Assembly (NCBI GenBank): GCA_022564385.1
Contig: JADFLN010000067.1
Location: 1 to 7,970 of the forward strand
Reading direction: 5' to 3'
Origin: Nitrososphaerota archaeon
GTDB taxonomy: Archaea; Thermoproteota; Nitrososphaeria; Nitrososphaerales; Nitrosopumilaceae
Length of the DNA: 7,970 nucleotides
Shown here: positions 5,549-7,970 of the stretch, piece by piece
How the letters are laid out: every line of letters starts with the position of its first letter
Numbering within the stretch: the first letter of the stretch is position 1
Made by a program: the position numbers and the translations under genes
Notes under the pieces: generated by a model
Told to the model about the DNA's origin: nothing
Seen by the model: the letters and a program-made list of their open reading frames with translations, nothing else
Database searches by the model: none

Positions 5549-7675
5549 TTATCTAACTCTTCTTAATTCAGACTTTATGTTATCTGCAAGGGTTAAACCA
5601 ATTTTATCTATTTCTGATAATTTATTCACTGGAATCTTTGCTAAATCATCTAGATTTTTAATTTTGTGTTTGTATAGAATTCTAGCTCTAACTCTTCCAA
5701 TTCCTTTTATCCTAACAAGTTCAAGTAATTCTTCTTTAATTCCATAAACGATTCTTTTTCTTAGATTTCCAAGTTCCTCAAGCAAATCTGCTCTCTCAAC
5801 GTGCTTAGAAATCTCTCTAAGGCAATATGAAAGCCAATTTGCAGTTTCTGCCATTCTATGCATGTCTCCCGACTCTATTCCAAAATTATCAGAAAGGGAT
5901 AATTCTGAAGATTCTGTAACCCATGCATGTAAAGCTAAAAGACTTCTTGAGCAATCATATTCTGAAATTGGTTCAAGTAATTCTGAAGAATTGTTTTCAA
6001 TCAAAAGACTGGCAGACTCGTAATCTCTGTTTCTGAGTGAGAATTTTGGATAAAATTCCTCACAATTTGAAATCAAATGCAAGAATCCAAATGTATGTTT
6101 TCTGTCTTGTGATACATTTTCAATAGCATCTCTAAAGTATGTTGCAGTTAAGGGATCAATATACAACATTGATGTCTTTTTTCCAAATTCTGTAGCAGCA
6201 AATCTTTCACCTTTTTTAATTAATAGATATTCACTAGTAAGAAAACGTAAAGAAATATCAATTGCAAATTTTATTGTAGGTTTTCTTGATTGTGATCCAC
6301 CAAATGTTTGCAAGAAAAATTCTAAGATCTCATCTTTTTTAATTCCAGGATGTGTAACTACTACACTAAGTATATGAGTACGTAAAGATTTATCATTAGT
6401 AATATTTGAAGTAATTGGCTCGGGTTCTCCATTAATGTAATAATCAATCAAGTCTTTAGTATTTCCATTTCCAACAATTATTGCTTCTCCATAATCATCA
6501 TATTGTGGTCTTCCAGCTCTGCCACAAAGTTGTTTGTATTCTAAGATACTGATTGGTCTATTTGCTCCAACTTTTGCATTGTATCGATTGATACTTGAAA
6601 TTATGACTCTTCTTGCTGGGAGATTGATTCCTGCAGCTAAGGTTGGTGTGGATGATAGTAACTTTATAGTTCCTTTACGAAATTCTTTTTCTATTGTTTC
6701 TCTGCAGTTTTGATTTAATCCTGCATGATGAAATGCAACTCCTTTTTTTATAAGAAATGCTAGTGTCTTTATTAATTCTGTGTGTTCATTTTCTGATAGA
6801 ATTTTTTTTGATGTTTTTTCTAATTCTACCAAATCTTTTTTTTCTAAAATTTGAGAAATAGCATCTGCCGCTTTTGTTGCAAGTGACTTTGAACGATTTC
6901 TAGTCTCTGCAAATACTAGAGATTGACCTCCTTCTTTTACTGATTGTATGCCTAAATCAATAGGAGTTCCACATATACTACGCTCAACTGAGAATACTTT
7001 ACCGTCATTCATAGTGACTTCTCCTGCATCACATACTCCTTCTGATAGAGGTACTGGTCTCCAGTCACTTTTTACTAGTTTACAGTTAAGCCAATTTGCA
7101 ATCTCATCAGAATTTGTAATTGTAGCACTAAGACCTACAATTTGTGGGTTTGTCTCCAATAATTTTAGCTGTGTAAGAATCATCTCAAGTGTTGGACCTC
7201 GATTTTCATCCCCTATCAAATGAATTTCATCAGCAATTACAAGTCCAATTTCTTCAATCCACTCTACACCATGTCTAATAATAGAATCCATTTTTTCATT
7301 TGTTAAAATTAACACATCACTTTTCTCCAAATTCTTTTCAATATTTTCATAGTCTCCGGTAGATATGCTAACTTTGATTTTTTTTCCTAGTGCAACTTTT
7401 TCTAATTTTTTAAATTCTGAGAATTTTTCAGCAGCTAATGCACGTAAAGGACTAAGATAAATCACCTTACCATCATTCTTAGAAAGATAACTAATCATCG
7501 CAAGCATTGCAATCAAAGTCTTTCCACTTGCAGTAGGGGAAGATACCAAAATGCTTTTGCCATCTAGCAACCCAGATTTTATGCTATCAGCTTGTGGTGG
7601 ATATAATTTTTCAAACCCTTGTGATTTTAAAAATTTAATTGCAGCGTCAGGAAGATCTAGTTTCTCTATTTTCAT
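5549..7675 (-). CDS. hel308: Hel308-type Ski2-like superfamily 2 DNA helicase
   Basis: This 708-residue ATP-dependent 3'-5' DNA helicase is of the length usual for archaeal Hel308, the relative of human HELQ that works at stalled replication forks. Motifs in order are the Q-motif LYPPQADSI (24-32), Walker A SPTASGKTL (46-54), Walker B DEIH (149-152), GLSATI (181-186), HHAGL (316-320), motif V STPTLAAGINLPARR (342-356) and motif VI QLCGRAGRPQYDD (382-394). A winged-helix domain follows at about 430-500, then a ratchet domain containing the typical GDMHRMAETANWLSY (603-617), and a helix-hairpin-helix end (about 650-705, VRIKGIGRVRAR). The ATG at 7675 overlaps the MCM stop (ATGA), so the two replication proteins are probably made from one mRNA. 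The glycosyltransferase start follows its TAA directly. All catalytic motifs are intact. Confidence 0.95.
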   Translation of the reverse strand: MKIEKLDLPDAAIKFLKSQGFEKLYPPQADSIKSGLLDGKSILVSSPTASGKTLIAMLAMISYLSKNDGKVIYLSPLRALAAEKFSEFKKLEKVALGKKIKVSISTGDYENIEKNLEKSDVLILTNEKMDSIIRHGVEWIEEIGLVIADEIHLIGDENRGPTLEMILTQLKLLETNPQIVGLSATITNSDEIANWLNCKLVKSDWRPVPLSEGVCDAGEVTMNDGKVFSVERSICGTPIDLGIQSVKEGGQSLVFAETRNRSKSLATKAADAISQILEKKDLVELEKTSKKILSENEHTELIKTLAFLIKKGVAFHHAGLNQNCRETIEKEFRKGTIKLLSSTPTLAAGINLPARRVIISSINRYNAKVGANRPISILEYKQLCGRAGRPQYDDYGEAIIVGNGNTKDLIDYYINGEPEPITSNITNDKSLRTHILSVVVTHPGIKKDEILEFFLQTFGGSQSRKPTIKFAIDISLRFLTSEYLLIKKGERFAATEFGKKTSMLYIDPLTATYFRDAIENVSQDRKHTFGFLHLISNCEEFYPKFSLRNRDYESASLLIENNSSELLEPISEYDCSRSLLALHAWVTESSELSLSDNFGIESGDMHRMAETANWLSYCLREISKHVERADLLEELGNLRKRIVYGIKEELLELVRIKGIGRVRARILYKHKIKNLDDLAKIPVNKLSEIDKIGLTLADNIKSELRRVR

Positions 7676-7970
7676 ACTCGGTTATAATGACCGGGTTTTG
7701 ATTCATAAATAGATGCTTCTCTGAGCATTCTTCGGATATAGTTTCTTGCCTCATCTTGGGTGAATTTGTCACTCTTTTCAAGTTCTTGGACAAACGTCTT
7801 TTCTTCTACTGGAACCTTGTTATCACCCTCTAGACCTCTAAGGACATCCATGAATAATTGCATCTTTGAAATCTCACTTCTTGGTTTTCCTTGTAATACT
7901 CCAAGATCTATCTTTCCAGTATTGACATCTACTCCTGCATCTTCAAGCATACTCTGAAGCAAGAAGATTG
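7672..7970 (-). CDS. mcm: Replicative helicase MCM, C-terminal 98 residues (5' part outside window)
   Basis: The reading frame is open to the right edge of the window, so only the tail of the protein is seen. The visible end carries TGKIDLGVLQGKPRSE, FMDVLRGLEG and the winged-helix segment KFTQDEARNYIRRMLREA followed by SIYESKPGHYNRV, which match the C-terminal region and winged helix of archaeal MCM, the hexameric ATPase that unwinds DNA at replication forks. The AAA+ domain and N-terminal zinc/OB domains should lie beyond position 7970. A TTG codon at 7960-7962 should not be taken as the start, because two in-frame codons precede it (Ile-Phe) with no stop. Its TGA overlaps the hel308 ATG by 4 nt. 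Confidence 0.88.
   Translation of the reverse strand, partial: IFLLQSMLEDAGVDVNTGKIDLGVLQGKPRSEISKMQLFMDVLRGLEGDNKVPVEEKTFVQELEKSDKFTQDEARNYIRRMLREASIYESKPGHYNRV

Noticed and set aside
4620..5747. Several plus-strand reading frames of 66-109 codons opposite the transferase and helicase genes (4620-4949, 5148-5348, 5424-5747).
   Set aside because: They mirror strongly supported minus-strand genes, show no recognisable motifs and have serine/threonine-rich composition typical of antisense frames.

Overview
The window looks like a piece of an archaeal chromosome, most likely an ammonia-oxidising Nitrososphaerota (Thaumarchaeota) of the marine Nitrosopumilus type. The reasons are a strongly AT-rich, compact gene layout, an archaeal-type MCM followed by a Hel308 (Ski2-like) helicase, an archaeal Trm112 with the CPxDK motif, an archaeal GlcNAc-1-phosphate transferase-like enzyme, promoter-like AT boxes about 26-30 nt before start codons (as expected for leaderless mRNAs), and almost no Shine-Dalgarno motifs. 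The phylum-level placement is inference. Nothing in the window suggests a phage, transposon, CRISPR array or genomic island.

Left part (1-1731): the window opens inside a tRNA-Ala(GGC) gene on the minus strand, missing only its last two 3' bases. A 124-nt intergenic region with a perfect 14-bp palindrome separates it from a divergently transcribed ferredoxin-NADP reductase-like flavoprotein (197-1042). Next comes a divergent nucleotidylyltransferase-fold protein (1095-1697), read from a TTG codon that directly follows an in-frame ATG-TAA.

Middle plus-strand cluster (1732-4332): four tightly packed genes encode a branched-chain aminotransferase (IlvE), a Gfo/Idh/MocA NAD-dependent sugar dehydrogenase abutting it with no gap, a Trm112-like zinc protein overlapping by 4 nt, and a left-handed beta-helix acetyltransferase 4 nt further on. 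The dehydrogenase and acetyltransferase resemble the WlbA/WbpB and WlbB/WbpD steps of acetamido-sugar biosynthesis, which suggests a role in surface glycans.

Minus-strand cluster (7970-4329): the C-terminus of the replicative helicase MCM, Hel308, a polytopic GlcNAc-1-phosphate transferase-like glycosyltransferase, and a 76-residue two-helix membrane protein form a head-to-tail array with 4-nt overlaps or zero spacing. The two clusters meet tail to tail with stop codons overlapping by 3-4 nt (TTAA). Replication/repair genes and lipid-linked glycan genes are thus probably co-transcribed, and the sugar-nucleotide genes converge on them.

Most of this is recognisable housekeeping content. The parts I could not fully explain are the nucleotidylyltransferase-like protein, the Trm112 protein inside a sugar cluster, and the small membrane protein after the GlcNAc-1-phosphate transferase.
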